DNA of 51,340 bases from Cytophagales bacterium (GCA_022360055.1 JAKSDO010000183.1:1-51340), one strand, 5' to 3'. Shown: positions 38,075-46,532, numbered from the stretch's first letter. Notes: generated by a model from the sequence alone, not told the origin. Numbers and translations are program-made.

Positions 38075-38089
38075 AAATGCCATAGAGTA

Positions 38090-38240
38090 GGGTTAATCCC
38101 GATAAGGCATAAAACATGATCGCTCAAATTTTGGGAATCCCGAATGGGATGCTTTGTAAACAGACGGATATTTATGTTCTATTTTTGAGCATTTTATGCT
38201 TTATCGGCCCGGAGGGCGAGAAATTCTATGAATTTTCCGG
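38090..38240 (+). repeat. Structured repeat, copy C (same architecture, different stem)
   Basis: The left end GGGTTAATCCCGAT and right end ATCGGCCCGGAGGGCGAGAA followed by ATGAATTTTCCGG match copy B. The long arms (38099-38114 with 38192-38207) have a different sequence from B but are still complementary at 15 of 16 positions, with a G-T wobble at the other. CTCAAA/TTTGAG motifs next to the arms are also kept. Confidence 0.75.
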
Positions 38241-38241
38241 A

Positions 38242-38309
38242 TTAGTTCAGCAGGTTGCCGTACCGAACGTATGTTGATCCGGGAAAAAGAGCCGCTTTTT
38301 GAAAGACTG
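38242..38309 (+). repeat. Dispersed direct repeat, right copy
   Basis: This copy matches 26738-26799 in the same orientation, with a 6-nt length difference in the middle. It directly follows structured repeat copy C. Confidence 0.75.
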
Positions 38310-38341
38310 GAAAATTCATAATTATTCCTGCGGCAAAACAG

Positions 38342-38380
38342 ATAATCAATCAGGTTACTCCGAGTAACCTGATTGATTAT
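38342..38380. terminator. Perfect 19-bp inverted repeat at the operon end
   Basis: The arms 38342-38360 and 38362-38380 are fully complementary around a single central base. The hairpin lies 12 bp after the stop of the minus-strand susD-like gene (38392). On the minus strand a short T-rich run (TGTTTTGCC) follows, so it probably terminates the sigma/FecR-linked operon. Its apex CAGGTTACTCCG is shared with the hairpin at 7996-8034. Confidence 0.75.
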
Positions 38381-38391
38381 TAGAGTGGTTA

Positions 38392-40257
38392 TTAATATCC
38401 ATCATTCTGAGAGATCGACGGGATCGAACGGTCAATCTCATGCTGAGGGATCGGCCTCAGGTAGTGATATTCCTTTATATCGCCAACTTGTGAGGTCCAT
38501 GGATTCATTAATTCCGTTCGCTCCTCCAACTTGCCGGTTCTCTTAAGGTCATACCATCTCGAGTATTCCCCCAGAAGTTCCCGGGCCCGCTCATCCAGGA
38601 TCATATCAATATCGAGATTTCCGTTGGCCCGGTAAGATTCGGCCTCCAGGGAGCCCAGGTTCGCCGGTTCCCTGGCTTTCAATGGGTCCGATCCGGCATC
38701 GACGCCCAAAGCCCTGTCGACGATTGTATTGTAATAAACCTCGGCGCCGCCCAGCGAACCGCTTGACGCGCCTTTCAAGATGGCTTCGGCCGCTATTAAA
38801 TAAGCCTCGGCCGATCTGAACAAAGCGAAGTCAAAAGTTCCTTCGGCATCTGCATACGGTATCCCCGGCTGCCAGAATTTCCACATCAGCGGTGTTTTAT
38901 ACCTCCCGTGATAGGGCGACAAATCGATTATACCAATCTCATCGTTATTGATGACGGCATATCTTTTTGATCCTCCGACATCCATACCTTTTTCCGTCGG
39001 ACCGGCAGGATCATTCCACGGTCGGAATAATAATACGGTATCCCCCTTGGCTATATTTATCTTAGTATCGGGATCGGCCTCATTCGGGACAAAATCATTC
39101 ACATCCGAAAGTGCATACTGGGCATCTACAAAATTAAGATGATAACGCGTATCGATATCGGGATCAAACAATCTGTACATCGCCGGCGTGGTAATAAATT
39201 TGGTGAGATGCCTGTTGTAGTCGCTTGTTCTACCCAGCTCACCGGGAATGTCTTCGGCATTCCCGCCAAAAACAGAATGATAATCATTTCCGGGTTGTGC
39301 CGAGTTATTCGAAGGATCTCCGCCATATGAATTTACATCCTCACTGAATTGAACCGCAAAGACAATTTCAGGATTTTTATCGTTTTGCTCCGGGAAAGTT
39401 TCCTCCAACGGATTTTCCGAATGCAAGGGGAAAAGATTCCTGTACTCCGGTTCAAGCGGGTAGGCGCTAATTACCTGATCGGCATATTGCACCGCCCGAT
39501 CAAAATCGGCAGCCGTACCTCCCAGGGAATTATTAAAATTCCATCCTCTGGTCAAGTACACTCTTGCCAATAAAAACTGAGCTGCTCCTTTTGTCGCGCG
39601 GCCATAGTCCGTAGATCCCTGTGTCGGAAGAACAGCGACCGCTTCTTCAAGATCTTTGATGATCTGATTATAAACTTCCGCAGCTGGAATTTTAGTTACC
39701 TCTCTTGTCGCAGTTGTAACTTCTTGAAGCGGCATTGGGATATCGCCCCATTGCTGAACCGCGTAGAAATATGCAAACGCGCGCAAAAATTTCGCTTCGG
39801 CAACCCGTATTGCTTTTATGTCCTCATCCATATCGACCACATCGACCTGGCGCGTAATGGCGGTGTTTGAGCGGCCGATTTGCCTATAAAGCAAATCCCA
39901 CAAAGCTTCGAGATCTCCCAGAGATGAATTCAGGCGGATATCATAGGCATTTAAAGGATGTCCCTGATCGCCATTTGCAGCTTCATTCCAACCGATATAG
40001 GTAAACATATCCGTCCCCTGCAAAACCAGATTTCGGGCCTGGTGAATATCCCTTAGAAGTGTATAATTAGACTTTATAAGATCTTCGAAACCGGCCTCTG
40101 TAGCATAATAAGCATCCGCAGTTTGGATAGAGATGGGTTCCTCTTCCAAAAAATCGCTACAACTCGTGCTGATCAACAACAACATTAATGTAGCGGCTAT
40201 ATATCCTTTATTATTTATTTTCATGACAATTAATTTTATACCTAAGATTTTGACCAA
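38392..40257 (-). CDS. SusD/RagB-family outer-membrane lipoprotein
   Basis: The Met at codon 12 (40224) starts a clean lipoprotein signal ending LISTSC and is preferred. SusD features include EAKFLRAFAYFYAVQQWGD, GAAQFLLARVYLTRG, SAEAYLIAAEAILKG and ILDERARELLGEYSRWYDLK, ending in IPSISQNDGY. The end GY with polar residues before it is typical. Its partner SusC gene stops at 40258, directly upstream. It belongs to the locus controlled by the sigma/anti-sigma pair, so its ligand may differ from that of the HTCS-linked block. No glycoside hydrolase accompanies it. Confidence 0.95.
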   Translation of the reverse strand: MVKILGIKLIVMKINNKGYIAATLMLLLISTSCSDFLEEEPISIQTADAYYATEAGFEDLIKSNYTLLRDIHQARNLVLQGTDMFTYIGWNEAANGDQGHPLNAYDIRLNSSLGDLEALWDLLYRQIGRSNTAITRQVDVVDMDEDIKAIRVAEAKFLRAFAYFYAVQQWGDIPMPLQEVTTATREVTKIPAAEVYNQIIKDLEEAVAVLPTQGSTDYGRATKGAAQFLLARVYLTRGWNFNNSLGGTAADFDRAVQYADQVISAYPLEPEYRNLFPLHSENPLEETFPEQNDKNPEIVFAVQFSEDVNSYGGDPSNNSAQPGNDYHSVFGGNAEDIPGELGRTSDYNRHLTKFITTPAMYRLFDPDIDTRYHLNFVDAQYALSDVNDFVPNEADPDTKINIAKGDTVLLFRPWNDPAGPTEKGMDVGGSKRYAVINNDEIGIIDLSPYHGRYKTPLMWKFWQPGIPYADAEGTFDFALFRSAEAYLIAAEAILKGASSGSLGGAEVYYNTIVDRALGVDAGSDPLKAREPANLGSLEAESYRANGNLDIDMILDERARELLGEYSRWYDLKRTGKLEERTELMNPWTSQVGDIKEYHYLRPIPQHEIDRSIPSISQNDGY

Positions 40258-43200
40258 TTAGAAAGAGAAATTCAGACCAAACAGATACGTAGATGACGAA
40301 ACATCGTCATTATAAAGTCCGGTATTATACTCCGGATCCATTCCGTCGAAATCGTGGAATAAAAACGGATTCAGAATCTGGGCATACACCCTGAAATTGT
40401 TAAATCCGATACGATCAATCACTGTCCCCGGCAAGGTATACCCCAAGGTAATATCGGATATCCGGATAAAACTCGCATCCTGATATTGAATCGCTTCTCG
40501 ATACGGATTAGGCACTCCGGGGCCGTAGTAATCGTTTGTCGGATTCTCTCTCGTCCAATAATTGAGATTCAAAGCATTATACCTGCCTGTTCCGACTTCA
40601 CCCATAGTACCCTTGAGCATATCGTTCCTGAACTGCGCGCCCTGACTGGTGTAGAGCAAAAATGAAAAATCGAAACTGCCTAAGGTCAATTTATTTGTCA
40701 TGCCCATAATCCATTTCGGTTGTCGTGATCCCAGCACTACGCGATCGTCCTCTCCGGCCGCTGATGAGATCTTTCCATCATTGTTTTGATCGACCACCTT
40801 TACCGACCCGGGCACCTGGCCGTATTCCGCTGCTTCGGTTTCTTCATCGAGCTGCCATATACCGTCAAACTCATAATAGTAATTCGATTTTAACGGCTCG
40901 CCCACAAACAAACCCGTACTTATATCGGCCTGGATTCCATCACTACCGATTGATACGACTTCATTCCTGTTTGTTGAAAAATTGATATTTGTCGTCCAAC
41001 TGAATCTGTCGTTTGCAATGTTGACCGTATTGAGGGTGAGTTCAACACCTTTGTTGGAAACCTCCCCCACGTTTGTCACAACTTCTCTAAATCCTGTTGA
41101 GGCCGGAATTTGCTCCTTGTAAATTAAATCGACCGTTTTTCTGTCGTAAATTTCAAACGAAGCGGATATTCTGTTATCAAAAAAACCCATGTCAATGCCG
41201 ACGTTCAGTTCCTGGCTCTTTTCCCATATGAGATTCTTGTCGGCCAGATTTTCAGGTGCAAATCCAATTGCCGGCGATCCGCCAAAATCATAAGGGGTAC
41301 TAATCAATCTAGCCTGGGTACTGTATGGGGCTACGGCGCTATTTCCAACGAAGCCATAGCTCACTCTCAGCTTTAAATCTGAAACAGCGCCAAGATTCTC
41401 CATAAAATCCTCATCGCCAAGTCTCCACGCAACTGCGGCTGACGGGAAAAACTGCCATTTATTGCCATCACTCAATTGAGAGGCTCCGTCCCATCTTCCG
41501 GTAAGCGTCAACAGATACTTATCCCGGAACCCATAGATAAAGCGTCCCATAAAGGAGAGCAATGATCGCTCAATCAGATTTGTTTCCAATGCCTTGACCG
41601 TGTAATTCGAGCTCATTCCATACCAAAGCGAATTATAAGGAAGATCGTCTACCCGGCTTCTAAGCGTTTCGGTTCTCTCGTAAAATGAACTTTGAACCCC
41701 CGTAATGGTAAAATCATGTTCGTTTAGCGACTTCTGATATGTAATGATGTTATCGAGCGTCACATTGGATATCTGATCGGTATTTCGCTCGGTGCGGGGA
41801 AGCCGCGTTGTCTTCTGAGATTTTGTGATCGTGCCCCGGTACTGTCCCTGCCGGCCATTAAATACCCCGGTAGAAAGCGACGACTTTATTGACAGCCCCT
41901 TAATTGGCGTAATATCGATATACGCATTTCCGAAAAAAGTATTTGATCTGGTCTCATCCTGGAAATTGTCCGGATCGGCCTCAACCAATGGATTCAGGAC
42001 CTGTTTATCGTTGATCCCCATCCACACCGCATAGTCTTTAAAGGCAAAGTCTTTGTTCTCGTCGGGATTGAGCACATCATCAAAGTAAATTACGCCGGTA
42101 GGTCGCGCGCGATAGGCGCTTCGAATCGCTTCATTTGACCCTATTTCGGTTTTATCGACACTGTAGTTTGCCGTGAATCCGATTTTTATATAATCATTAA
42201 GTTTGCTGTCCATGCTTCCCTTAATGTTGTACCGCTGGTATTTCGTATGGAGCAGATTACCTCCTTCATTCAAATAACCTGCAGAAAAGTGATAGGTGGT
42301 GTTTTCGCTGCCCCCGCCAACGGACAGCGAGTGATTGGTTTGTAAACTCGATTCAGTGACCGCATCGATCCAATCCGTACTTCTGCCGGACTCATAGATA
42401 TCCAGTTCCGTGGTGGTGAATGTCCTTGCGGTCCCTCCATTCAGCTCTCTGTCGATGACGCTTGCCTTATAAAACTGCTGTGCATTTTGCATGTCGGGCA
42501 GATGGTTTGGCGTTTTCACACCGACATAACCATTGTAATCTACCGTGGGCTTGCCAGTGGCACCACGCTTAGTTGAAATGATGATCACGCCGTTCGCGCC
42601 TCTCGAACCGTAAATCGCGGTTGCCGAGGCATCTTTGAGTATATCCATCGATTCAATATCCGCCGGATTAAGCGCGTTGAGATCACCGCCCATTACGCCG
42701 TCAATAACCACCAGAGGCTCATTGCTGAAATCTATCGAATTAAGCCCACGGATATTTATGTCATATCCGGACCCGGGCTTGCCATTTGCTCTGGTTACGT
42801 TTACCCCTGCCACCTGGCCCTGGATTGCTTTGGCGGTCTGGACCGGGTTTGCCCGTACGATATCATCCGTTTCCACCGAACCAATTGCTCCGGTGACATC
42901 CCTCTTTTCAACTTCGCCGTAACCGATTACGACTATTTCTTCAAGCGAGGTAATATCCGGAACCATGACCAGGTCAATAACGCTCTTGGATCCGATCAAC
43001 ACTTCTTCGGAGATGTATCCAACGGAGCTGAATACCAGGGTACCGTCTTCGGGGGCATTCAACCTGTAGTTGCCGTCAAGGTCCGTGACTGTTCCGAGTG
43101 AGGTTCCTTTGACAATTACATTCACACCGGGCAAACCTTCCCCGTCATCCTCGCTAGTAACTTTACCGGTGATCTCGATGTCGTCAATGATTATTTCCAA

Positions 43201-43659
43201 TGCGGGCCCCTCGGCGGGTTTATCCGACAATTTGTCTACATTAATATTTCTATTGACCTGCCTGAATTTCAGGTTCGCCTCTTTTGAAATCTCCAGCAAT
43301 ACATCCGCCACCGATTTGTGCTTTCCCGAAATTGAAAATTTCTTCAAGGATTTTATATCCTTTTTTTCATAATTGAAAATGAAATCTGTCTGAGCTTCAA
43401 TGCTTCGAAAGGTCTCCAGAATGTCTGCATTATGAAGCCGGATGTCGATATACACTTCACGAACGCTTTTGTTTTCCTGGGCAACGGTTTCCGAAGCTAA
43501 CAACAGGGTAAACGTCAATGACTGCAAAACAAAACCAACAAATGCATATTTTGACAGCATTATAATTAGTTGTAATAGTTTAATTTTCATAATTTTAAAA
43601 TGTTTATTGAAAAATAAATTTTTAAGACTCAGATAGCTTTTGAAAATCCCACAATTCAA
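40258..43659 (-). CDS. SusC-family TonB-dependent transporter with STN signalling domain
   Basis: The Met at codon 24 (43590) starts the signal peptide and is the likely start. Residues about 70-145 form an STN (secretin/TonB N-terminal) domain (VYIDIRLHNADILETFRSIE, FIFNYEKKDIKSL, KSVADVLLEI), the part that contacts a FecR-type anti-sigma factor in the periplasm. A carboxypeptidase-regulatory-like domain follows (ITGKVTSEDDGEGLPGVNVI, VGYISEEVLIG). Then come LEEIVVIGYGEVEKRDVTGA and the plug with DASATAIYGSRGANG, and a barrel ending LFGLNFSF. Ligand passage would signal through the adjacent FecR to the sigma factor, switching on its own operon. The length of 1133 is as expected with STN present. 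Confidence 0.95.
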   Translation of the reverse strand: MNCGIFKSYLSLKNLFFNKHFKIMKIKLLQLIIMLSKYAFVGFVLQSLTFTLLLASETVAQENKSVREVYIDIRLHNADILETFRSIEAQTDFIFNYEKKDIKSLKKFSISGKHKSVADVLLEISKEANLKFRQVNRNINVDKLSDKPAEGPALEIIIDDIEITGKVTSEDDGEGLPGVNVIVKGTSLGTVTDLDGNYRLNAPEDGTLVFSSVGYISEEVLIGSKSVIDLVMVPDITSLEEIVVIGYGEVEKRDVTGAIGSVETDDIVRANPVQTAKAIQGQVAGVNVTRANGKPGSGYDINIRGLNSIDFSNEPLVVIDGVMGGDLNALNPADIESMDILKDASATAIYGSRGANGVIIISTKRGATGKPTVDYNGYVGVKTPNHLPDMQNAQQFYKASVIDRELNGGTARTFTTTELDIYESGRSTDWIDAVTESSLQTNHSLSVGGGSENTTYHFSAGYLNEGGNLLHTKYQRYNIKGSMDSKLNDYIKIGFTANYSVDKTEIGSNEAIRSAYRARPTGVIYFDDVLNPDENKDFAFKDYAVWMGINDKQVLNPLVEADPDNFQDETRSNTFFGNAYIDITPIKGLSIKSSLSTGVFNGRQGQYRGTITKSQKTTRLPRTERNTDQISNVTLDNIITYQKSLNEHDFTITGVQSSFYERTETLRSRVDDLPYNSLWYGMSSNYTVKALETNLIERSLLSFMGRFIYGFRDKYLLTLTGRWDGASQLSDGNKWQFFPSAAVAWRLGDEDFMENLGAVSDLKLRVSYGFVGNSAVAPYSTQARLISTPYDFGGSPAIGFAPENLADKNLIWEKSQELNVGIDMGFFDNRISASFEIYDRKTVDLIYKEQIPASTGFREVVTNVGEVSNKGVELTLNTVNIANDRFSWTTNINFSTNRNEVVSIGSDGIQADISTGLFVGEPLKSNYYYEFDGIWQLDEETEAAEYGQVPGSVKVVDQNNDGKISSAAGEDDRVVLGSRQPKWIMGMTNKLTLGSFDFSFLLYTSQGAQFRNDMLKGTMGEVGTGRYNALNLNYWTRENPTNDYYGPGVPNPYREAIQYQDASFIRISDITLGYTLPGTVIDRIGFNNFRVYAQILNPFLFHDFDGMDPEYNTGLYNDDVSSSTYLFGLNFSF

Positions 43660-43673
43660 TTGGTTATCTGAGT
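43627..43673. promoter_or_regulatory. Inverted repeat between FecR and SusC genes
   Basis: ACTCAGATA (43627-43635) and TATCTGAGT (43665-43673) are perfect 9-bp arms, and CAATTCAATTG sits between them as a smaller palindrome. The element lies downstream of the anti-sigma gene and upstream of the transporter start. It could be an attenuator, a processing site or an operator, and the choice is not decided by sequence. Confidence 0.5.
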
Positions 43674-43726
43674 TTCCTTTTTAAGGATTAACCTTCTGTC
43701 TAAGATGTATTCATTTTTTCGGATTT

Positions 43727-44758
43727 TTAGTTAAAGTTTATAATTACATTTTTCTGATTTATGGAGTATGAGAACTCTTCGCTAAAGGATATACTCTTCA
43801 ACACATTTTCCAGAATGGCATTGTCAAACGCCCCATTATATGTCCACGCTTCCGGTTTTGGGTTTCTGACCTCGATTTTCACACCATACCACCTGCTCAA
43901 TGTCTGAACGATTTCGTCCAGGTCGGCATCTTTGAAAACAATGACCCCGTCCTTCCAGGCAGACAATTTGTCCGGATCAATTTTTTTCTTTACCACCTGC
44001 GCGTCCGCTTTGTGAAACTCAACCGCCTCCCCCGGCTCCAGGTATACCGAAGATCGACCGGGACTACCCTCCACATCTACTTTTACCTTTCCTCTCTTTA
44101 AAGCGACCTGAATGGATCTGTCTCCCTTAAAGGACTTCACATTAAAAGATGTTCCGAGCACCGTTGTGGTGAGATCGCCGGCCCTTACAATAAACGGGTG
44201 ATTACTTTTCTTTATAACCTCAAAAAATGCCTCGCCTTCCAGCTCGATTTCTCTCACATCCTCGGAAAAAAACTCCGGAAAAGAAATCCTGCTTTCGGCG
44301 TTCAGCCACACTTCCGAACCGTCCGGAAGGTAAATTTTTGACTTTTGCCCCGACGGATTTTGTTTGGCGATATACGCGATTTCCTTACTTTCGCCCACAT
44401 CCGAATTAATGTTGCTGGAAATGAAATACAACAGCGTGACAAAAATAATCAGCGAAGCTGCAATCCTGGTAATTAATGATATGCTTATCCTGCGCCTTGC
44501 CGGCTCCCCGACCTTTGGATTTGATATTTCAAACTCCTGATGATCATCAATTTTATTTAAAATATTTCTAAAAACCGATTCGGAATTCGGTGCATCAAAC
44601 TTTATCCTGGAAGCCTGCCAGGATTTTTTATGGAGCTTAAACTCATTTTGGTTTTCTTCAGAACTATTCAACCATTCAAAAAAGAGCTTGCTTTCCTCCT
44701 CAGAAATATCTCCGGATAAATACTTACCTATGATCTCATGAATATTCATTCCCTTCAT
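43727..44758 (-). CDS. FecR-family anti-sigma factor
   Basis: This inner-membrane regulator would hold the adjacent sigma factor inactive until the STN domain of the transporter signals. Residues 1-90 are cytoplasmic with a zinc-finger-less sigma-binding segment (GKYLSGDISEEESKLFFEWL). One membrane helix spans about 93-115 (ISLITRIAASLIIFVTLLYF). The periplasmic FecR domain contains SKIYLPDGSEVWLNAESRIS, EIELEGEAFFEV, FIVRAGDLTTTVLGTSFNV and the C-terminal DUF4974 part with LSRWYGVKIEV. At 343 residues it is typical for Bacteroidota. It lies 70 bp downstream of the sigma gene and upstream of the STN transporter, the classical order. Confidence 0.95.
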   Translation of the reverse strand: MKGMNIHEIIGKYLSGDISEEESKLFFEWLNSSEENQNEFKLHKKSWQASRIKFDAPNSESVFRNILNKIDDHQEFEISNPKVGEPARRRISISLITRIAASLIIFVTLLYFISSNINSDVGESKEIAYIAKQNPSGQKSKIYLPDGSEVWLNAESRISFPEFFSEDVREIELEGEAFFEVIKKSNHPFIVRAGDLTTTVLGTSFNVKSFKGDRSIQVALKRGKVKVDVEGSPGRSSVYLEPGEAVEFHKADAQVVKKKIDPDKLSAWKDGVIVFKDADLDEIVQTLSRWYGVKIEVRNPKPEAWTYNGAFDNAILENVLKSISFSEEFSYSINQKNVIINFN

Positions 44759-44828
44759 CCACTAATTTGATATTATACTGAATAGAGGACACAAGGGAAT
44801 CCGGATACCCTATCTCTACGGATTAAAA

Positions 44829-45386
44829 TTATTCCTGATATTTTTCAAATGCCAGTTTGATCCTCTTGAGGGCCTTTCCCACATGCATCTCGACTGTTTT
44901 AATCGAAATATCCATAGTATCCGCCACCTCCTTATATTTCATGTCATCGTCCTTAACCAGGGAATAGATCAACCGGCATTTTGACGGCAGGTCCTGAATG
45001 GCTGAATTGAGTACGTCGATAAATTCTTTGGACAACAATTGCTTTTCGGGATTCACTGCTTCTATATAGATGCCTGCATCCTGGTCTTCGAGGCTAAACA
45101 TTTTTTTTTGCTTGCTGTCTCTAATTGCATTTAATGCCTGTCTTTTTACCGCTACATACAAGTAGGTATTTACATTCTCGACGGAGGACAATCCGGCCCT
45201 GTTTTTCCATAATTTTATGAATACTTCCGATACAACATCCTGGGCAAGAAACAAGTCGTTTACGAAGAATTTTGCCACTTCAACCAATCTCCCATAGAAA
45301 TGATCAAAAAGCTCCTTTAATGCTTTCTCATCATCGCCCTTCGAGATTTTCTGCAGTAATAGTTGATATTTTCCCTTCTCGACCAC
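44829..45386 (-). CDS. ECF sigma-70 factor
   Basis: This 185-residue sigma factor has a region 2 (LFDHFYGRLVEVAKFFVNDL, AQDVVSEVFIKLWKNR) and a region 4 (LPSKCRLIYSLVKDDDMKYK, VADTMDISIKTVEMHVGKAL). The two are joined by a short linker, the ECF (FecI/RpoE-like) two-domain form. It would direct RNA polymerase to the promoter of the FecR/SusC/SusD genes, and perhaps others, when the transporter is loaded. It starts the operon and a possible housekeeping-type promoter lies upstream. It has no anti-sigma gene of its own other than the adjacent FecR. Confidence 0.95.
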   Translation of the reverse strand: MVEKGKYQLLLQKISKGDDEKALKELFDHFYGRLVEVAKFFVNDLFLAQDVVSEVFIKLWKNRAGLSSVENVNTYLYVAVKRQALNAIRDSKQKKMFSLEDQDAGIYIEAVNPEKQLLSKEFIDVLNSAIQDLPSKCRLIYSLVKDDDMKYKEVADTMDISIKTVEMHVGKALKRIKLAFEKYQE

Positions 45387-45444
45387 GATGTAACAAGTAT
45401 AGAAATTTATTTTTAAGAAAGGAGTAATTTATCATTTTCTTCGG

Positions 45445-45452
45445 CAAATTTA
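45445..45452 (-). promoter_or_regulatory. Candidate Bacteroidota -7 element for the sigma gene
   Basis: On the minus strand the bases read TAAATTTG, an exact TAnnTTTG match, 59 bp before the ATG at 45386. No good -33 TTTG lies at 19-21 bp; only a weak TTC is present. The match could be accidental. Confidence 0.35.
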
Positions 45453-45454
45453 TT

Positions 45455-45488
45455 TTAACCGGAAAAGTTCGGTGAATCTTCCGGTTAA
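45455..45488. promoter_or_regulatory. 10-bp inverted repeat beside the sigma promoter
   Basis: TTAACCGGAA (45455-45464) and TTCCGGTTAA (45479-45488) are exact reverse complements separated by 14 nt. They lie just upstream of the candidate -7 element, across the expected -33 region of the sigma gene. A transcription-factor site or a small hairpin would both fit. Confidence 0.45.
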
Positions 45489-45628
45489 GCATTTTTTGTA
45501 CTCCGGAAAAACCGACTGTTCAAGGTATCTGAAGTGGATGCTCCAAAGCCACTCCATGGTCTGTAAGATTTTTTGAGATGGCAGGCAGCTTGATTTTACA
45601 GTGCCGGTCAACCGGCGCACCAAACTGT

Positions 45629-45725
45629 AGCGGAAGTTACTTCCGCGGCTTTTACAACGCCGGCTCCATACCGGAAAGTGTTGCCGGCTTTGAACCGGAG
45701 AACCGGAACCAAGTCCCAATTCAGA
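45629..45725 (+). repeat. 97-bp direct repeat, left of hicBA
   Basis: It begins AGCGGAAGTTACTTCCGCGG and matches 46321-46417 at all but two of 97 positions by eye. The left end is a near-perfect palindrome of GCGGAAGT arms. Confidence 0.9.
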
Positions 45726-45822
45726 GAAGAAGATCATCCATTTAAAGTATTTATCGATTAACCCTGTCTTAACCTTAATAGTTATAGTTTCATTTTTCGG
45801 TTAAATGTTTTAATGGTAGCAC

Positions 45823-45840
45823 ATTAAATGTATATTTAAT
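45823..45840 (+). promoter_or_regulatory. Candidate operator or promoter palindrome of hicBA
   Basis: ATTAAAT and ATTTAAT are exact reverse complements around GTAT, ending 19 bp before the hicB ATG. Autoregulation is common in toxin-antitoxin operons, but this HicB lacks an obvious DNA-binding domain, so the role is inferred from position only. Confidence 0.4.
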
Positions 45841-45859
45841 TATTGAAATTGAGTAGATT

Positions 45860-46078
45860 ATGAAGTACGTTGTAGTAATTGAAAAAACAGAAACAGGTTA
45901 TAGTGCTTATGTTCCAGACCTGCCAGGTTGCATTTCAGTTGGTGATACCAAGGAAGAAATAGAACAAAACATACAGGAAGCTATTTTATTTCATTTGGAA
46001 GGAATGAAAGAAGATGGGCTAAGTATTCCAGCTCCTAATACCGAAGCCTTGACCTTGCTGATACCAAATGTTGCATGA
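45860..46078 (+). CDS. hicB: HicB-like antitoxin
   Basis: This 72-residue protein is the partial RNase H-like HicB fold (MKYVVVIEKTETGYSAYVPD, LPGCISVGDTKEEIEQNIQE, AILFHLEGMKEDG). It lacks the extra helix-turn-helix or ribbon-helix-helix domain seen in longer HicB proteins. HicB neutralises the mRNA-cleaving HicA. Here hicB comes first and overlaps hicA by 4 bp (ATGA at 46075-46078), the reverse of the classic order but frequent in bacteria. The pair sits inside a segment flanked by near-identical 97-bp repeats, far from any related operon. Confidence 0.9.
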   Translation: MKYVVVIEKTETGYSAYVPDLPGCISVGDTKEEIEQNIQEAILFHLEGMKEDGLSIPAPNTEALTLLIPNVA

Positions 46079-46263
46079 AGGTTAAGGAGATAATAAAACT
46101 AATTGAGTCAAATGGATGGTATTTTGTTGGTCAAAAGGGTAGCCATAGGCAATACAAACATAAAGACAGGGCTGGCCGTGTAACAGTACCAGATCATGGA
46201 AAGAACAATGATTTGGCAAAGGGTACGGAGAACAGCATTTTAAAGCAGGCAGGATTAAAGTAA
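46075..46263 (+). CDS. hicA: HicA-like mRNA interferase toxin
   Basis: This 62-residue protein has the HicA dsRBD-like fold: MKVKEIIKLIESNGWYFVGQ, then KGSHRQYKH containing the catalytic His of the GSHRQ motif. RVTVPDHGKNNDLAKGTENS and the closing ILKQAGL follow. It would cleave mRNA when free of HicB and so slow growth or stabilise the locus. The start codon overlaps the stop of hicB, indicating coupled translation. The start is fixed by this overlap. The length matches the family. Confidence 0.92.
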   Translation: MKVKEIIKLIESNGWYFVGQKGSHRQYKHKDRAGRVTVPDHGKNNDLAKGTENSILKQAGLK

Positions 46264-46320
46264 GGCATCAAAAAACGCTTAAATGATGCTACACCTCAAT
46301 ACTGAAGCCTTCAACACGGA

Positions 46321-46417
46321 AGCGGAAGTTACTTCCGCGGCTTTTACAACGCCGGCTCCATACCGGAAAGTGTTGTCGGCTTTGAACCGGAGAACCGGAA
46401 CCAAATCCCAATTCAGA
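46321..46417 (+). repeat. 97-bp direct repeat, right of hicBA
   Basis: This copy differs from 45629-45725 only at two positions seen by eye (C/T in the GTTGNCGG part and G/A in CCAAN). It starts 57 bp after the hicA stop. Confidence 0.9.
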
Positions 46418-46455
46418 ATTCAGAGATGAGGCTTCAGAGACGAGTGTCATGCTCA

Positions 46456-46532
46456 CGGAAGTAACTTCCGCGACCTTGATGATGTAACTTCCGGAGCCTG
46501 CATGCTCAACACTGTAACGGAAGTAACTTCCG
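46456..46532. repeat. Extra copies of the CGGAAGTAACTTCCG palindrome
   Basis: Palindromes CGGAAGTAACTTCCG occur at 46456-46470 and 46518-46532, with a half copy (GTAACTTCCGGA) near 46483. With those at 45630 and 46322 there are five copies of the motif in 900 bp, all around hicBA. The gap 46264-46586 otherwise holds no gene. Confidence 0.75.

Noticed and set aside
45450-45737. 95-codon minus-strand open frame
   Set aside because: About a third of it is the translated 97-bp repeat, and its end covers the inverted repeat near the sigma promoter. The part encoding KILQTMEWLWSIHFRYLEQ is protein-like, but too short to support a gene.
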